Shown here: piece after piece, positions 6,145 through 7,922 of the stretch
Layout: each line of letters begins with the position of its first letter
Numbering within the stretch: the first letter of the stretch is position 1
Origin: Gemmatimonadaceae bacterium
Lineage (GTDB): Bacteria; Gemmatimonadota; Gemmatimonadetes; Gemmatimonadales; Gemmatimonadaceae
Direction of reading: 5' to 3'
Length of the DNA stretch: 7,922 nt
Assembly (NCBI GenBank): GCA_025356185.1
Contig: JANXUN010000247.1
Location: 1-7,922, forward strand
Notes under the pieces: model-generated
What the model was told of the DNA's origin: nothing
Seen by the model: only the letters and a program-made list of their open reading frames with translations
Database searches by the model: none
Position numbers and translations under genes: made by a program

Positions 6145-7922
6145 GTCCCCGCGTGATGTGCAGTGCAAGTCGGGATGTTTTTCGGAGCACGCTCACACGC
6201 GCCGCGGGCGCGATTGCCGCGGGCGTACTGACGTTGTTGTGTGCGACTGCTCGCCACGCCGTCGCGCAAGTGGATCCCACGGGCGACGTGCGCACGATCA
6301 CCACGCAGCATGTGCGCGTCCACTTTCGCGCCGAGTTAGCGGTGCAGGGCGCGCGTGCGGCGCAGCTAGCCGAGGCCGCGTATGCGCAGCTCGCGCGCGA
6401 GCTTGTGCCGCCCGCGGGAAAAATCGATCTGCTGTTGGCCGACAACGTCGACTATAGCAACGGATTTGCACAAACGTTTCCCACCAATCGCGTGGTGGTG
6501 TACGCGACACCGCCGATTGGCGCCGCCGAGTTGCGCTTTCACGACGAGTGGTTGCGATTGGTCATTACGCATGAGCTCACGCACATTTTTCACTTGGATC
6601 GCGCGCGCGGCTGGTGGAACATTGGACGCATGGTGTTCGGTCGTGATCCACTCTTTTTCCCCAATGGATACACGCCCAGTTGGATGAAAGAAGGGATAGC
6701 TGTCCATTATGAATCGCTGCTCACGGGCAGTGGGCGCATTGTGAGCACGGAGTTTCGCACGGTACAGCGAACCGCCGCGCGTGATGGCGAAATTCCGGCG
6801 CTCAACCGGTGGAGTGCAGCCACGACGCGATTTCCGTTGGGGCAGACGCCGTATGCGTACGGATCGCTGCTGATCGAGCACGCGTCGCACGTTGGCGGCG
6901 ATTCGTCAGTGAAGGGCTTGGTGGAGTCGATCGCACGGTTTCCTATTCCCCTGTTGCTCAACCACAATGCGAACAATGCGTTCGGCGTGTCGTTCTCGAC
7001 GCAGTTTGACACCATGCGCGATTCGTTAAAGGCGTTGGCCGCCGCGATGGATACGAGTGGAGATATTCCGTGGCGCGTGGTGTCGAACGCCGGATGGTTC
7101 GCGCAATCGCCGCGATGGATCTCGCGTGACTCGTTGTTGTGGCCCGCGAGCAACGGGCGCGATGTGGCAGGGTTGTTTGTCGCTGACGTGCGTACCATGC
7201 AAGGCGCCGGCGTTGCAAAGGCGACACGCATCGCGCGCCGCAACGCGCTCGATGCGAATGCGCCGCTGCCATCGCGCGACGGCGTGATTCGCACACTGTT
7301 TGCGCAAATAGACTATCGCAATCCGTACGAGGTGCGGAGCGATTTGTACGAAGGCACCGGCGCACATGAGCGTCGGCTCACTGAGAACGCGCGTCTGCTG
7401 CAGCCGGATGTTCGCGCCGACGGCGGAATTGTTGCGATACAGCTTAATGCCGGGAGCGCGAGGTTGGTACGCGTGTATCGGCACGACGCGTCACCGGCGT
7501 CGGTGACGCCGATTGGCAGCACCAACGTCTGGTCGGATCCGGAATGGTCGGCCGACGGTACGCGCATTGCTGCCGTAGAATTTTTGCCGAATGGCGAAGA
7601 GCGGGTCGTGGTGATGGATTCGCTTGGTGTGGTGCAGCAGATCGTTACCGGTGCGCGCGCGGTGTTTGGCTCGCCCACATTTACGCCCGATGGACGTAGG
7701 CTTGTGTGGGCGAGTGATCGCAGTGGCGCGATGCAGTTGGAAACCGCGCCGCTTAACGCAGTTGCGGCGCCGCCCGATACGCTGTCGTGGCGCATGAATG
7801 ACGCAGCAACGCGCGGTAACGTGCGCGTTGCGAGCCGCGTGACGAGGGCGATCTACTCTCCGTCTGTATCGCCCGACGGCATTCATGCGCCACGACAACG
7901 TATCGGGCGGCGCAGCAATTGC
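6141..7922 (+). CDS. Secreted zinc metallopeptidase (HEXXH) with TolB-like beta-propeller, partial
   Basis: The reading frame opens with GTG inside the amidase stop (GTGA) and is open to the window edge: 594 residues are seen and the C-terminus is missing. A signal peptide is clear: basic start, hydrophobic stretch at about 21-37, likely cleavage after AVA (42/43). The peptidase part (about 50-300) carries HELTH at 144-148 and a downstream WMKEG with Glu184 as probable third zinc ligand, a gluzincin (MA clan) layout. From about 320 on there are propeller-type repeats of the PD40/TolB kind: WSADGTRIAAVEF (from 470), FTPDGRRLVWASD (from 513) and SPSVSPDG (573-580). It would act in the periplasm or outside the cell; the substrate is unknown. 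The last 14 codons turn Arg-rich and lose the propeller pattern, which suggests a frameshift near 7881. An alternative ATG start is at 6156. No Shine-Dalgarno is seen, so translation is probably coupled to the amidase. Confidence 0.85.
   Translation, partial: MSPRVMCSASRDVFRSTLTRAAGAIAAGVLTLLCATARHAVAQVDPTGDVRTITTQHVRVHFRAELAVQGARAAQLAEAAYAQLARELVPPAGKIDLLLADNVDYSNGFAQTFPTNRVVVYATPPIGAAELRFHDEWLRLVITHELTHIFHLDRARGWWNIGRMVFGRDPLFFPNGYTPSWMKEGIAVHYESLLTGSGRIVSTEFRTVQRTAARDGEIPALNRWSAATTRFPLGQTPYAYGSLLIEHASHVGGDSSVKGLVESIARFPIPLLLNHNANNAFGVSFSTQFDTMRDSLKALAAAMDTSGDIPWRVVSNAGWFAQSPRWISRDSLLWPASNGRDVAGLFVADVRTMQGAGVAKATRIARRNALDANAPLPSRDGVIRTLFAQIDYRNPYEVRSDLYEGTGAHERRLTENARLLQPDVRADGGIVAIQLNAGSARLVRVYRHDASPASVTPIGSTNVWSDPEWSADGTRIAAVEFLPNGEERVVVMDSLGVVQQIVTGARAVFGSPTFTPDGRRLVWASDRSGAMQLETAPLNAVAAPPDTLSWRMNDAATRGNVRVASRVTRAIYSPSVSPDGIHAPRQRIGRRSNC

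Overview
This window looks like a stretch of bacterial chromosome with fairly high GC (about 60% by eye). It is densely packed, with five protein genes and almost no spare DNA. The gene set points to a Gram-negative (two-membrane) bacterium: peptidoglycan recycling enzymes, a lipoprotein-type zinc amidase, and a secreted HEXXH peptidase joined to a TolB-like propeller. The style of the proteins and the lack of Shine-Dalgarno sequences before the starts would suit a phylum such as Gemmatimonadota, but that placement is an inference from memory, not from a search. No mobile element, CRISPR array, tRNA, rRNA or phage gene was found.

Layout. Left block, plus strand (1-2679): anmK (anhydro-N-acetylmuramic acid kinase) is followed after 19 bases by a NagZ-like family 3 glycoside hydrolase. 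In the known pathway NagZ releases 1,6-anhydro-MurNAc (or its peptides) from imported muropeptides and AnmK phosphorylates it to MurNAc-6-phosphate, so the pair looks like a recycling operon. The NagZ-like protein has kept its nucleophile aspartate but has Thr where the NagZ family has its catalytic His. Middle (2707-3912, minus strand): a PP2C-type Ser/Thr phosphatase with a C-terminal membrane anchor, convergent with the NagZ-like gene. A hairpin with a T-run on the minus strand sits in the 27-base gap and reaches into the end of the NagZ-like gene.

Right block, plus strand (4108-7922): it diverges from the phosphatase gene across a 195-base region that must hold both sets of start signals. 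It encodes a large lipoprotein whose last 180 residues are an Amidase_3 zinc N-acetylmuramoyl-L-alanine amidase. Overlapping its stop by four bases (GTGA) is a secreted zinc metallopeptidase with a beta-propeller, which runs off the right edge and appears to carry a frameshift about 40 bases before that edge.

Taken together the locus deals with the cell wall: a periplasmic amidase that cuts stem peptides from glycan, cytoplasmic enzymes that reuse the sugars, and a membrane-tethered phosphatase that could adjust phospho-signalling linked to the envelope. No Ser/Thr kinase is present in the window, so that last link is only a suggestion. No wholly new system is evident. The best leads are the altered active site of the NagZ-like protein, the amidase architecture, and the amidase-peptidase coupling.
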